A DNA stretch of 64,000 nucleotides from Erythroxylum novogranatense (GCA_029891385.1 CM057233.1:54328063-54392062); one strand, 5' to 3'; positions 45,946 through 59,752 are shown, counted from the first letter of the stretch. Numbers and translations are program-made. Notes: a model not told the origin generated them from the letters alone.

Positions 45946-45957
45946 ATCTCCCACTTG
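45946..45957 (-). other. Element C polypurine tract
   Basis: On the element strand AAGTGGGAGAT directly precedes the TGTTAGAG start of the 3' LTR. Confidence 0.88.
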
Positions 45958-48878
45958 ACCTAAAGCTAATCGCCTTGATATCTAATACCATAAAGGCGAC
46001 ATGATGAGAATTAAAACTTTTTGTGACAATGGCTTTGTCAACGGATCAACAATATTCTCTTTGGAGAATTCTCTATCTCGACATCACCTCGTCCAATGAT
46101 CTCCCGATCGATGATATCTGCGAGTACGATTTGGATCGTTGATGAGACCTTGGTTCCTTCGCCACATTAATAGCCCCATTGTTGTCACAATACAATCAGT
46201 ATGGGCCCATCACAGCTAGGAACCACACCAAGTTCAGTAATGAACTTCTTGATCCAAACTGCTTCCTTTGCTGCGTCTGAAGCGGCAATGTATTCTGCCT
46301 CAGTTGTTGAATCGACAGTTATCTCTTGTTTGGAACTCTTCCAACTGACCGCCCCGCCGTTCAGTGTGAATATATAAACTGATTGGGATTTAGAATCATC
46401 CTTATCAAATTGAAAATTGGCATCTGTATACCCGCTCACTTGGAGATTTCCATCTCCATATACCAAGAAAACATCCTTAGTTCTTCGCAAGTACTTGAGG
46501 ATATTCTTGACAGCCACCCAGTGACCCTCACCAGGATCCGATTGGTATCTGCTCGTAACACTTAGAGCATATGATACATCGGATCTCGTACATAGCATTG
46601 CGTACATGATAGATCCTACTGCAGATGCATACGGGATCATATCCATGCGCATCCTCTCATCTTGTGTTTTAGGACACATAGATTTCGAGAGTGTTATCCC
46701 ATGAGTGATGGGAAGGTACCCTCTCTTGGATTGCTCCATGCTAAACCTCTTTAGCATCTTGTCTATGTACGTTGATTGTGAAAGACCAAGCAATCTTTTT
46801 GATCTATCTCTATAAATTTTTATCCTAAGGATATAAGTTGCTTCACCAAGGTCTTTCATGGCAAATTGTTTGGACAACCAAATCTTCACTGATTGTAGCA
46901 TAGAGACATCGTTTCCTAGTAATAATATGTCATCTACATATAGCACAAGGAATACGATTGCAGTCCCACTAACCTTCTTATACACACAAGTGTTCATCCG
47001 GATTTGTGAAAACCAAACTCTTTGATTACCTCATCAAACGGATATTCCAACTCCTGGATGCTTATTTCAATCCATAGATGGATTTCGAAGCTTGCATACC
47101 TTTTCGCCATCATAGGAGATGAAGCCCTCGTGTTGTGTCATATACACATCCTCGCTAGATTTCCATTTAGGAAAGTCGTCTTCACATCCATTTGCCATAT
47201 CTCATAATCATAATGAGTGGCAATGGCTAGAGTATCTAATGGATTTAAGCATTGCTCTTTCGGTGAAGGTCTCGTCGTAGTCAACTCCTTGTCTTTGACG
47301 AAAACCTTTAGCCACAAGCCTTGCTTTATAGGTAATCACATTACCATCCATGTCGGTTTTTTTTTTGAAAAACTCATTTACACCCTATGGGTTTTATTCC
47401 TTCAGGTGCCTCAACCAAAGTCCATACTTGGTTTTCATACATGGAATCCATTTCAGCCTTCATGGCATGAAGCCATTTCTCAGACTCTGAACTCTTCAAA
47501 ACCTCTTCATAAGTGGTAGGCTCATTATCTTCTATGAGCAATACGTCATTCTGTTCATTCACAAGAAATCCATATCTCTCGGGAACAGAACGTATCCTAC
47601 ATGACCTACGAATTTCGTGTGTTGTAGAAGGTTGAACTGTTACTTCATCTATATGAGTCACAGTTTCAGGTTCAGGCAGTTGATCTGCGTCTGTTCGAGC
47701 ATCTTGAACTTCTCCAAGTTCAATTTTGCTCCCACTGTCTTCTTGTAAAAGAAACTCTTTCTCTAAAAAGACAGCATGCTTCGAAACAAACACCTTTTGT
47801 TCCCCAGCAAGGTAGAATTGATATCTCATTGTTTCTTTAGGATATCCTACAAACAAACATTTGTCAGACTTTGCATCAAGTTTATCTGACTGTATCCGCT
47901 TCACATAAGCAGGACAACTCCAAACTTTCAAATGAGTAAGATAGGGTCTTTTGTTAGTCCACATCTCATATGGAGTAACATCAACTGTCTTTGATGGAAC
48001 TCTGTTTAATAAATAAACAGTTGTCTCAAGTGTATACCCCCAAAAGGATTTTGGTAACTTTGCAAAGCCCATCATCGATCGTACCATATCTAACAAGGTT
48101 CGATTTCTCCTTTCAGCTACACCATTATGCTGTGGTGTGTAAGGTGGAGTCCATTGAGATAAAATCCCATTATCTCTGAGATAATCTAAAAACTGTTGGT
48201 CTAAGTATTCCCCACCACGATTGGATCGTAATGTTTTGATACTTTTCCCAAGTTGGTTTTCTACTTTATTTATGAATTGTTTGAACTTTTCAAATGCTTC
48301 AGATTTGTATCTCATCAGATACAGGTACCCATATCGAGAATAATCATCGATAAAGGTAATGAAGTAAAGACAACCACTTCTAGCATGGATGGACATTGGA
48401 CCACATACATCTGAATGTATTAGGTCTAATACCCTAGTCGCTCGTTCACCCTTTCCCTTAAAGGATAACTTAGTCATCTTGCCTAATAAACAAGATTCAC
48501 ATGTGTCATATGATTCATAATCAAATGACCCTAAACTTTCACTCTCATGGAGCTTAGCTATGCGTCTCTCATTTATATGGCCAAGGCGACAATGTCATAA
48601 GTAAGTTGATTTTAAATTATCTCGTTTACGTCTTTTGGTGTCATCGACATTCATAATTGGATGTGACATATCTAATATGTAAATTCCATTGCATAATATA
48701 CCAGTATCATAAAGCATTCCATTCAAACTAATAGAACAACCATTGTTACTAAAAGTCAAATAGAAACCAGCTCTATTTAAACAAGAAACAGACAATATGT
48801 TCTTTGTTAAAACAGGTACAAAATAACATTCATCCAGTTTAATTACAAACCCACTAGGGAGTGACAAAAAATAAGTGC
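45958..48878 (-). pseudogene. Element C pol: protease end, integrase, RT, RNase H
   Basis: On the minus strand from right to left: the tail of the protease region (FVIKLDECYFVPVLTKNILS, 48595-48870), then integrase (VLDLIHSDVCGPM, FITFIDDYSRYGYLYLM, TPPYTPQHNGVAERRNR, CLFVGYPKET; 47374-48477). The RT follows (WLHAMKAEMDSMYENQVWTLV), decayed between 46998 and 47373. It resumes with active site YVDDILLLGND and MKDLGEATYILRIKI, then RNase H (VSGYTDANFQFDKDDSKSQS, VDSTTEAEYIAASDAAKEAVW; 46185-46997). A shifted remnant reads to GIRYKGDWL-like coding just before the polypurine tract. The RT and integrase catalytic motifs are largely intact, but stops and shifts prevent a polyprotein. Confidence 0.92.
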
Positions 48879-48883
48879 CTACG

Positions 48884-51800
48884 TCTTGGGACCCGATCCG
48901 AAAATCGGATCCCAACCGAAACAGAAACATAGACGAAGCGAATACGGCATCGACAGAAACAAATCGGAGTGAATGTAGCGAAAGCAAATCAAATAAACAT
49001 ACCGAGACGCAAAGCGAATGCAAATCGGAATCGAAAACCAAATCGGGATAATCAATAGAATCGAATCATAAGGCAAAGCGAACGAAGTACTCAACCTGAA
49101 CAAACATCGACATCCGTTTGCAAACATGAAGCATAGGAAACTAATCGCGTTGGAAACTTAGACTATCCAAACCTGGTATAATTTTTTTTCTCTTATACTC
49201 ATTTATCAAACTCATACAAAGCTTTGAATCAAATACAAATAATTCCCACCTTGGAAATTCATCCATATACAAATCTCGAATATTTCATACTCTTATATAC
49301 ACTCATACATATCCAAAATCTCATTTTTATCCCAATTTTATCGAAAATTTGGCAGTATAACGGCTGCATTTATCCTATCCCAAAAATTCCTGCAAAGGCA
49401 AAATACACTTCTAATATCACAAAATCCAGAATCATCGGACTCTCCCGTCCGGAATCCAAACACCAGCAAACAAACGCAATCTTAGATCTAAACACTTCAA
49501 TCAAATTCCCATATCAATTAACAATATATTTTTCCAAAATCATACACAATTTCATATACAATTTCCAAAATCCTTTACAATCACAGAATTCAAAATCCGT
49601 ACATCGACCTCTTCATTCTTTTACATCAACCTAATATACACAATTTGATACAAACTTCATAAATCATATACATACATGGCAATTCGTCATATTCAATCTT
49701 AATACCAAAATCTCAATTTGCACAAAAATCCAAATAATACAAAATCGAATCAAACGTCTTGATACTCTTTCATCCGATCTCCTGCACGAAACCTGGAGAT
49801 GGGGATGAAAGGGGGTAGCTTCGAGCTCGTGGATAATATATTTATAAATTGAAACATAAACGAAAATTATCTTTTCAAAATTTTCAAACATTTGCCATTC
49901 GGAAATTTATCCAAAAACCCATTTTCAAACTTTCCAAAACATTCATAAACAGTTTCCGAAATTCATGATTGAAAATTCACTTTCTCATTTCTCAAATTCT
50001 CAAACTTTTTACCAATCATGCACAGCTTTAAACATGAATGCATCACAAAAACCACATAACATAACATAATGGTTTGATGTTGGACCCCACACCCCACCGT
50101 AGGTGTTTGCGAGTTATATCACGGCGTGTGTTTCTTGGGTTATACCGCGCATCCAACACAAATCACAATAACACATTAAATGGTTTGGTTTGGTCCATAA
50201 CAGGACGTACTGCACATTTCTGCATAGCGGTCATATGCAGCCGTGAAGGGAGTCCGTGATCGAAACTCCATTGCCTCTTGCGGGCAGTCGAGCGAAGGCT
50301 TAAACAGGTAAAGACAGTGCATTGACTCACAAAAGGACCTGACCAAACCCACATAACACATAAGCGAAAACGAAAATTCAGATTGCCCGAAGGCACTTTT
50401 CAAAAATCTTGATTTTTCACATTTTTCAAATCATAACATCAAATTATGTCAAAAAACTTGACACATGCATATTCCACATATACAATCATATTCAATAAAT
50501 CAATTAATCACATATAAATCAAACGCATAAACATTAAATCAATTATTTCTTTCATACATAAATCAAAACATATATAGTTTCATAAAACACATTGCTCAAA
50601 TTGTCTAAAACATTATTTTCATAAATCTTGTATTTTCTAAAATCATTTCTAACATAAGGAAATTAATCCTTCAAAATCATAATATCCAAACATTTTTATA
50701 AACATTCATTTCTCAAAACTTTGTTTCTTGAATTTTCAAATTCACATTTTAACTTAAAATTCAATAAATAAATATACTACCCACCTTATTTCCATGCTAG
50801 CATCTTGTACAATGCTTCAATTTGACTTTTGCTTCTCTCTCTCTTCCAATTTAACAAAACCTAAACCATAATCATCCAAATTCACATCATAAATAACATA
50901 ATCTTCAAAATTAACTTAGGAATTCACCAATTTACCATAATTCCAAGCTATCTAACTCACCAATTTACAAAAACCCTAATTCACCAATTTGGCCTAAACC
51001 AACTTATCCAAATTCAATACCATAAATTACAATTTCTTCAAAATTGATTTCATAATTCACAAACTCATCATATTTCAAACCATCTTACTTCAACAATTTC
51101 TAAAAATCCCAAAATCCCCCAAATTCTAAATTGAACCTAAACCAATTCAATCAAATTCGATATCACAAAAATGATAATTACTCAAATTGAGCTTAGGAAA
51201 CATCAATTCCTCACATATTCAAGCTATTTCAATCTCCAATTTTGAAAATCCTCAATTTTCAAAATTGGCCTAAACCAATTTACACAAATTTCATATCATA
51301 AATCACAATTTCTTCACAATTGATTTCATATTTCACCAATTCATACTAGTATTGATGATTCTACACTATTAATTCACAAAATCCCCAAATTTCAAATTAA
51401 GCCTAAACCCCCAATTTATAATTTTTCAAATTAAACTTCACCTAAAGCATAAACATCAAAATTAACTTAGGATATCTCAAATTCATCACTAATACAAGCA
51501 ATCTAAAGCAACAATTTCAAAAACCCCCAAATTTCAAATTTGACATAAACTCCAAATTCATAAAATCAACATAATCATAGCCTAATCTCTTCAATTAATC
51601 ATAGATAAACTAAATCCATAACCATTCTAAGCTTAATCAACTATCAAACAAATCAAAAACTCAAAAACTCAAGCTTTCTCTCTCTTACCTTCTCTCTCTA
51701 ATTTCGAATTTCACCATGTTGCAAGCTTCCATGTTCTTCTTCCTCCTCTTTGCTCTTAAAACCAATGAAAATCACTTAGAAAACCATGAAAAAATCGAAC

Positions 51801-53564
51801 TTACCTTGCTCTCTCACGAACTCCCTTCTTCTTCTCCTTCTTCGTTTCTTCTCTTCTCTCTTCTTCTTATTTTTTTCTTTTACTTTTGCCTCATTTTCGT
51901 GAGTTGCTGGACACAAAACGACAGCCCCATGTTGCTTCTACCATGGCATTAAAAATGGGGCACAAATGACCAAGTTGCCCCTCACTTATTTGCCTATTTC
52001 GAAAATTGCCCCTGCAGGAACTTGAAAAACTGACTACTTGCGTCCTATTTTCAAGCATCTAAAAGAAATAATTTGGACAAACTTTCTTCTTGAAAATTGT
52101 TCCTCTAGATCATACGAATCCAACACCACCAACCGCGCTCAATTTGGATCTCAAACGAAGAAGTTATAGCCAAAATACTATCGGACTTTCACAAAATCCG
52201 AGACTGAACATTAACATAACTTCAGTCTAGAAATTTACAATCTTAGGGATGAAATTAAATTTCGATCCCTTCACAAGAGTTGTAGCCCTATATCTTAATT
52301 TTATTTTCCCTTAATAAACAACTCAATCGGAGTTATACAGCTCCCGAAAATCACAAAATACTGAACTATGTTCAGAAAATTATCCAACTTATACTCTATA
52401 ACCAAATCTCTCACTTAGGTTCAATCAATATCTTTTCATTTAATCTCCTAAAAATCATAATTCTTCATAAAAATGGAATTAATTGTCTTAGGAATCTAAC
52501 GCTTTGAGAATCAAATCAATCGGATGTCGTACGAAGGAATTATAAGCAAAAGATTACAAAAGGGATCAGATTAAAAGCAAAGTAACGACACTTCAAAACC
52601 GAACTTTTCCATAATCATATCTCTCAATCCTGAACTCAGAATTTGACAAATTTGGTGTCAATAAAAAGATCAAAGGAAGCTTTACAACTTCCCTGAAGTA
52701 CTCAAAATCAAATTAGGTCTCGAAAGGGGTCAAAACCTCAATCAAAGATTCTGTCCAAAACAGCTTTTCCTAAACGACTTCCAATTTTTAATCGCTCATA
52801 ACTCCTAGCCCCGATATCGAAAAATTGCAAACTTTATATCAATGGAAAGATAAAAATATCATCTAAAACTTTCATGAAGATCACTTACTCTAATTCAAGC
52901 TAAATCTATACGACGAGTGGCCTCGAAACCTAGAACACACAAATCTATACTTAATAGCATTTTCAAAACAAAGCATATCTTCAGAAAATCATATCTTTCA
53001 ATCCCGACATCAAAAAATAGCAAACTATATGTCCACAAAAAGGTCTTGACAGAGGCTACAATTTTCATGTTGATCATTATCTCGAATTTTGCCTAAATCA
53101 AAAAGTCAACTTTTTCCTCAAAAAGTCAAACTTCGCTTAACTTTGATCGATCATAACTCTCACTCCCGATATCGAAAAATATCAAACTTTATGACTACAG
53201 AAAACTCTTGACATAAACTACAAGTTTCCAGAACATCATTTTCTTAAATTCTTCCAAAATCAAAAAGTCAAACTCTCAAGTCAAACATTTTATCTCCAAA
53301 AGTCAAACTTTCTAAATTCTTTAATTTTCACACTTTTTCTTTTTAATTCTTGCTATTGAACTTCATTTCAATCAACTCATCCACTTTCTTCTCATAATCC
53401 ATATAAATTCACTCAAATATCAAAGTCCTCAAAATTAAACAATTCTTTTCTCATAAATTTTTTTTCATCAAACTTCCTTAAATTCATAATTTTCTCACCA
53501 ATTTCTTTCTCACTTAAATTCATTTTAATATTTCTAATTTTTATCAAAAGTTCGGGGTCCAACA
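48884..53564 (-). repeat. Element D 3' LTR (4.7 kb)
   Basis: Highly similar to 54165-58746, with scattered small indels. It holds the shared G-rich module (50082-50150), the hairpin at 49768-49810, and a purine-rich leader region. The purine-rich stretch appears on the plus strand as a 78-codon hydrophobic/Ser-rich ORF (51716-51952) that is antisense and probably meaningless. Confidence 0.92.
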
Positions 53565-54164
53565 TTTCTCCCCCTCTTAAAATAATTTCGTCCTCGAAAT
53601 TCATACGTAATAAATCATCAAGTAACACATTCTCTTAGCTGATTTCTTTCCAAAAGATCATAGTCACTTTTCTTATCTAATTTCCTCATCAAGTACACCA
53701 CATTCACTATTATATCACTTCACTATATCCACAATTCAATATGCCTTACATATATAGATATAAACTCAAGTTGTCTCATCTTTCAAGTATCCCTTAATTG
53801 CATATTACATATGCATATTCGAAAATAATTCATCCAAATTTAATTTGTCAAATATTTCATAACATACCTTCATATCAGTTAATCCTATCCTTCAAGTATT
53901 TCTTAATTCGACTCACACATGTATAACTAAAATCAATTCTTCCCATTTCATCATGAAATTCTCCTCTCAATTGCCCTTAACACTTTCTTCTAATCAATCA
54001 TCACTCATCACCTTAATCAAACAATCCACTAGTTTCTTCATATCATGCATGAAATACCATTTCCATCTTTATCACTCTCTCACTATTGCAATCCTATTCA
54101 TTAAAACTCTGAACAAACACTTCCGCCCAAGTATGATCATAATACTGGGCTCTGATACCATCTA
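53565..54164 (-). other. Element D interior: PBS, short spacer, PPT
   Basis: The right end has TGGTATCAGAGCC on the minus strand (54160-54148), four bases inside the LTR. The left end has AATTTCGAGGACGAAATTATTTT followed by the purine tract AAGAGGGGGAGAAA (53565-53580), the chromovirus-type 3' signature also seen in element F. The approximately 500 bp between carry no coding motif; the 71-codon minus-strand ORF at 53413-53628 merely spans the signature (read as NFEDEIILRGGE) into the LTR. Confidence 0.9.
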
Positions 54165-57100
54165 TGTTGGGACCCGATCTGGGAACCGGATCTCAATCGG
54201 AAAACAAAAACGGATACGAAACGGATCGAACCCAAAGCAAACAAATCCGACATCCGGAAATAAAGAACAGAGAAAAGCGTTGCGTTGGAATTCCTAGACT
54301 ATCCATTCCGAAATCCGGTATAAATTTTTTTTCTTCCATATTTCATTCCTTTAACTTATTCAAAACATAACCAATCCATACAATTTCCTTTTTGGCAACT
54401 CATCCTCGCACAAATTTCAATTCACTTAATTCTCAAACAACATTTCGATTCATATTATTTTTCTTAACCAATCACACAAATCCCAAAAATTTCATCTTTT
54501 TAACTAAAACTCATCTTTAACAAACTAACTTCTTATTCTTATCTTAACTCGATTTTTACCGAAAATCGGGCAGCATAACGACTGTATTTTGACAGCCCAA
54601 AAATTTCTGCAAAGGCAAAATACACTTCTAATATCACAAAATCCAGAATCATCGGACTCTCCCGTCCGGAATCCAAACACCAACAAACAAACGCAATCTT
54701 AGATCTAAACACTTCAATCAAATTCCCATATCAATTAACAATATATTTTTCCAAAATCATACACAATTTCATATACAATTTCCAAAATCATTTACAATCA
54801 CAGAATTCAAAAGCCGTACATCGACCTCTTCATTCTTTTACATCAACCTAATATACACAATTTCATACAAACTTCATAAATCATATACATACATAGCAAT
54901 TCGTCATATTCAATCTTAATACCAAAATCTCAATTTGCACAAAAATCCAAATAATACAAAATCGAATCAAACGTTTGATACGCTTTCATCCGATCTCCGC
55001 ATCGAAACCCGGAGATGGGGATGAAAGGGGTGAGCTTCTAAGCTCGTGGATAATATATTTATAAATTGAAACATAAGCGAAAATTATCTTTTCAAAATTT
55101 TCAAACATTTTCCATTCGAAATTTATCCAAAACCCATTTTAAACTTTCCAAAACATTCATAAACAGCTTTAAATTCATGATTGAAAATTCACTTTCTCAT
55201 TTCTCAAATTCTCAAACTTTTACCAATCATGCACGACTTTAAACATGAATGCATCACAAAATCACATAACATAACAGAATGGTTTGATGTTGGACCCCAC
55301 CCCACCCGTAGGTGTTTGCGAGTTATATTGCATGGCGTGTGTTTGCGAGTTATACCAAGCATCCAACACAAATCACAATAACACATTAAATGGTTTGGTT
55401 TGGTCCATAACAGACGTCTTCGCACATTTCCGCATAATGGTCATGCAGTACCGTGAAGGAGTCCGTGATCGAACTCCATTGCCTCTTCAAAGCCGAGCGA
55501 AGGCTTAAACAGCAGAGACAAAGTAATCGACTCACAAAAGGACTGACCAAACCCACATAACACATAAGCGGCGAAATTGATTGTTCAAGGCACTTTTCAA
55601 AAATCTTGATTTTCACATTTTCAAACCATAACATCAAATTGTATCAAAAGCTTGACACATGCATATTCCACATATACAATCATATTCAATAAATCAATTA
55701 ATCACATATAAATCAAACGCATAAACATGAATGCAATTATTTCTTTCATACATAAATCAAAACATATATAGTTTCATAAAACACATTGCTCAAATTGTCT
55801 AAAACATGATTTTCATAAATCTTGTATTTTCTAAAATCATTTCTAACATAAGGAAATTAATCCTTCAAAATCATAATATCCAAACATTTTTATAAACATT
55901 CATTTCTCAAAACTTTGCTTTTCAATTTTCAAATTCACATTTTAGCTTAAAATTTAATAAATAAATATACTACCCACCTTATTTCCATGCTAGCATCTTG
56001 TCCAATGCTTCAATTTGACTTTTGCTTCTCTCTCTTCCAATTTAACAAAACCTAAACCATAATCATCCAAATTCACATCATAAATAATATAATCTTCAAA
56101 ATTAACTTAGAATTCACCAATTTACCATAATTCCAAGCTATCTAACTCACCAATTTACAAAAACCCTAATTCACCAATTTGGCCTAAACCAACTTATCCA
56201 AATTCAATACCATAAATTACAATTTCTTCAAAATTGATTTCATAATTCACAAACTCATCATATTTCAAACCATCTTACTTCAACAATTTCTAAAAATCCC
56301 AAAATCCCCTAAATGCTAAATTGAACCTAAACCAATTCAATCAAATTTGATATCACAAAAATCATAATTACTCAAATTGAGCTTAGGAAACATCAATTCC
56401 TCACATATTCAAGCTATTTCAACCTCCAATTTTGAAAATCCCCAATTTTCAAAATTGGCCTAAACCAATTTACACAAATTCCATATCATAAATCACAATT
56501 TCTTCACAATTGATTTCATATTTCACCAATTCATACTAGTATTGATGATTCTACACTATTAATTCACAAAATCTCCAAATTTCAAATTAAGCCTAAACCC
56601 CCAATTTACAATTTTTCAAATTAAACTTCACCTAAAGCATAAACATCAAAATTAACTTAGGATATCTCAAATTCATCACTAATTCAAGCAATCTAAAGCA
56701 ACAATTTCAAAAACCCCCAAATTTCAAATTTGACATAAACTCCAAATTCATAAAATCAACATAATCATAGCCTAATCTCTTCAATTAATCATAGATAAAC
56801 TAAATCCATAACCATTCTAAGCTTAATCAACCATCAAACAAATCAAAAACTCAAGCTTTCTCTCTCTTACCTTCTCTCTCTAATTTCGAATTTCACCATG
56901 TTGCAAGCTTCCATGTTCTTCTTCCTCCTCTTTGCTCTTAAAACCAATGAAAATCACTTAGAAAACCATGAAAAAATCGAACTTACCTTGCTCTCTCACG
57001 AACTCCCTTCTTCTTCTCCTTCTTCGTTTCTTCTCTTCTCTCTTCTTCTTATTTCTTTCTTTCATTTTTGCCTCATTTTCGTGAGTTGCTGGACACAAAA

Positions 57101-58746
57101 CGATAGCCCCATGTTGCTTCTGCCATGTCAATAAAAATGGGGCACAAATGACCAAGTTGCCCCTCACTTATTTGCCTATTTCGAAAATTGCCCCTGCAGG
57201 AACTTGAAAAATTGACTACTTGCGTCCTATTTTCAAGCATCTAAATGAAATAATTTGGATAAACTTTCTTCTTGAAAATTGTTCCTCTAGATCATACGAA
57301 TCCAACGCCACCAACCGCGCTCAATTCGGATCTAAAACGAAGAAGTTATAGCCAAAATACTATTGGACTTTCACAAAATCCGAGACTGAACATTAACATA
57401 ACTTCAGTCCAGAAATTTACAATCTTAGGGATGAAATTAAATTTCGATCCCTTCACAAGAGTTGTAGCCCTATATCTTAATTTTATTTTCCCTCAAGAAA
57501 CAACTCAATCGGAGTTGTACAGCTCCCAAAAATCGCAAAATACTGAACTATGTTCAGAAAATTATCCAACTTATAATCTATAACCAAATCTCTCACTTAG
57601 GTTCAATCAATCTCTTTCCATTTAATCTCCTAAAAATCATAATTCTTCATAAAAATGGAATTAATTGTCTTAGGAATTCAACGCTTCGAGAATCAAATCA
57701 ATCGGATGTCGTACGAAGGAATTATAAGCAAAAGATTACAAAAGGGATCGGATTAAAAACAAAGTAACGACACTTCAAAACCGAACTTTTCCAAAATCAT
57801 ATCTCTCGATACCGAACTCAGAATTTGACAAATTTGGTGTCAATGAAAAGATCAAAGGAAGCTCTACAACTTCCCTGAAGTACTCAAAATCAAATTAGGT
57901 CTCGAAAGGGGTCAAAACCTCAATCAAAGATTCTGTTCAAAACAGCTTTTCCTAAACGACTTCCAATTTTTAATCGCTCATAACTCCTAGTCCCGATATC
58001 GAAAAATTGCAAACTTTATATCAATGGAAAGATAAAAATATTATCTAAAACTTTCATGAAGATCGCTTACTCTAATTCAAACTAAATCCATACGACAAGT
58101 GGCCTCGAAAACTAAAATACGCAAATCTATACTTAATAGCATTTTCAAAACAAAGCATATCTTCAGAAAATCATATCTTTCAATCCCGACATCGAAAAAT
58201 AGCAAACTTTATGTCCACAAAAAGGTCTTGAAAGAGACTACAATTTTCATGTTGATCATTTTCTCGAATTTTGCCTAAATCAAAAAGTCAACTTTTTCCT
58301 CAAAAAGTCAAACTTCAAGCGAACTTTGACTTATCATAACTCTCACTCCCGATATCAAAAAATATCAAACTTTATGGCTACAGAAAACTCTTGACATAAA
58401 CTACAAGTTTCCAGAAGATCATTTTCTCAAATTCTCCCAAAATCAAAAAGTCAACTCTCAAGTCAAACATTTTATCTCCAAAAGTCAAACTTTCTAAATT
58501 TTTTAAATTTTCACACTTTTTCTTTTTAATTCTTGCTATTTAACTTCATTTCAATCAACTCATCCACTTTCTTCTCATAATTCATATAAGTTCATTCAAA
58601 TATCAAAGTCCTCAAAATTAAACAATTCTTTTCTCATAATTTTTTTTTCATCAAATTTCCTTAAATTCATAATTTTCTCACCAATTTCTTTCTCACTTAA
58701 ATTCATTTTAATATTTCTAATTTTCATCAAAAATTCGAGTCCAACA
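54165..58746 (-). repeat. Element D 5' LTR (4.6 kb)
   Basis: Pairs with 48884-53564. The shared G-rich module is at 55292-55360, the hairpin at 54984-55026, and the antisense ORF copy at 56898-57134. Confidence 0.92.
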
Positions 58747-58751
58747 CTACG

Positions 58752-59752
58752 GCTAATGCAGCAACTCTTGCTCCATTTCCTACACGCAGGTCTAGTTCTC
58801 CTTCACGAGTGCTCATCGTCCTCGAGGCCTCGTGATATCATTGCATATGTGTGAGCCACAACCGGTATCTAATACCCATATGTTATGATCAGAAACAGTA
58901 TTAACCTCAATGACAAACATACCTGAAGGATCTGAGGCATCTAATGCCTTCTTCTGCTTTAATTCTTCCAGATAGACTTTACAGTTTCGCTTCTAGTGGC
59001 CAGTCTTGCCACAATGGAAGCAAGTTCCTTTTGGTGCAGTTTCTTTGGTTTTCTTTTTCGCTGCACTTCCTTTTGGTTTCTTGGACCTTTTCTTCTTTAG
59101 ATTCTTTTTCTTTGAACCAGAAGAAGAAGAGGCCACTAAGCACTTGCTTGCTATCCTTCTTGATAGCTTGCTTTGCTGTCTTGAGCAGATTGATCAACTC
59201 AGGAATTGTCGTGGATATTTGGTTCATCCGATAGTTTAACACAAACTGTGAATAACTATCAGACAATCTAACTAGAATTAAGTTAACACTTAATTCATAA
59301 TCCATAACAAAACCTAAGACGGCCAACCTCTCAATATATCAATTCATCTTCAGTGCATACTGCACTGCAGATGAACCTAGAGTCATCTTAGTAGTGAAGA
59401 GTAGCCTCGAGGTTTCGAACCTTTCAGACCGAGCTTGCTCATCGAAAAGCTCTCTAAGATGAAACACTATGGTATTAGCATCCATAGACTCATGCTGCTT
59501 TTGCAGCTCTGGTGACATAGAGGCAAGCATAATACAGGTAGCCATGTCACTGTCTTTGAGATGCTTACGATATGCTTTCTAATCCTCATCAGAAGCATCA
59601 ACAGCAGGTGGATCAGGAAGTGAAACATCTAGGACATAGCCCAGTTCCTCAGATCTGAGAACAATTCTCAGATTTCTCAGCCAATCGAGAAAATTAGGTT
59701 CAGTTAATTTATTAGAGTCTATAAGTGAGCTCAAATTCACACTAGAAGTCAT
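58752..59752 (-). pseudogene. Element C gag and protease start
   Basis: The start codon is at 59752 (minus) and opens MTSSVNLSSLIDSNKL, followed by NFLDWLRNLRIVLRSEELGYV. After a stop near 59580 the gag core reads FHLRELFDEQARSERFETSR and KMTLGSSAVQYALKMN (59339-59545), then LGFVMDYELSVNLILVRL and FVLNYRMNQISTTIPELINL. A degraded knuckle follows near 58990-59010. The protease active site near 58860 is VLDTGCGSHIC in a shifted frame. The sequence meets element D at 58746; the TSD CTACG belongs to the protease region. Gag would package element RNA. Multiple shifts make this copy defective. Confidence 0.9.

Larger units (their letters stand above)
48884..58746 (-). mobile_element. Element D: two 4.6-kb LTRs around a 600-bp interior
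   Basis: LTRs 48884-53564 (4681 bp) and 54165-58746 (4582 bp) flank an interior of only 53565-54164. The TSD is CTACG at 48879-48883 and 58747-58751, so this is a single transposition product and not a rearrangement. On the minus strand the LTR starts TGTTGGAC and ends GGGTCCCAACA (mutated to AAGA at the left edge). A primer site and polypurine tract are both present. About 94 percent of the element is LTR. It belongs to the same LTR family as the solo LTR at 3522-7809 and is non-autonomous. Confidence 0.93.

Noticed and set aside
51716..51952. 78-codon ORF starting MLQASMFFFLLF, with a near-identical copy at 56898-57134
   Set aside because: Conservation reflects only that the two LTRs of element D are copies. 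It is antisense to the element and opposite a purine-rich leader, which produces a Ser/Leu/Phe-rich shadow.
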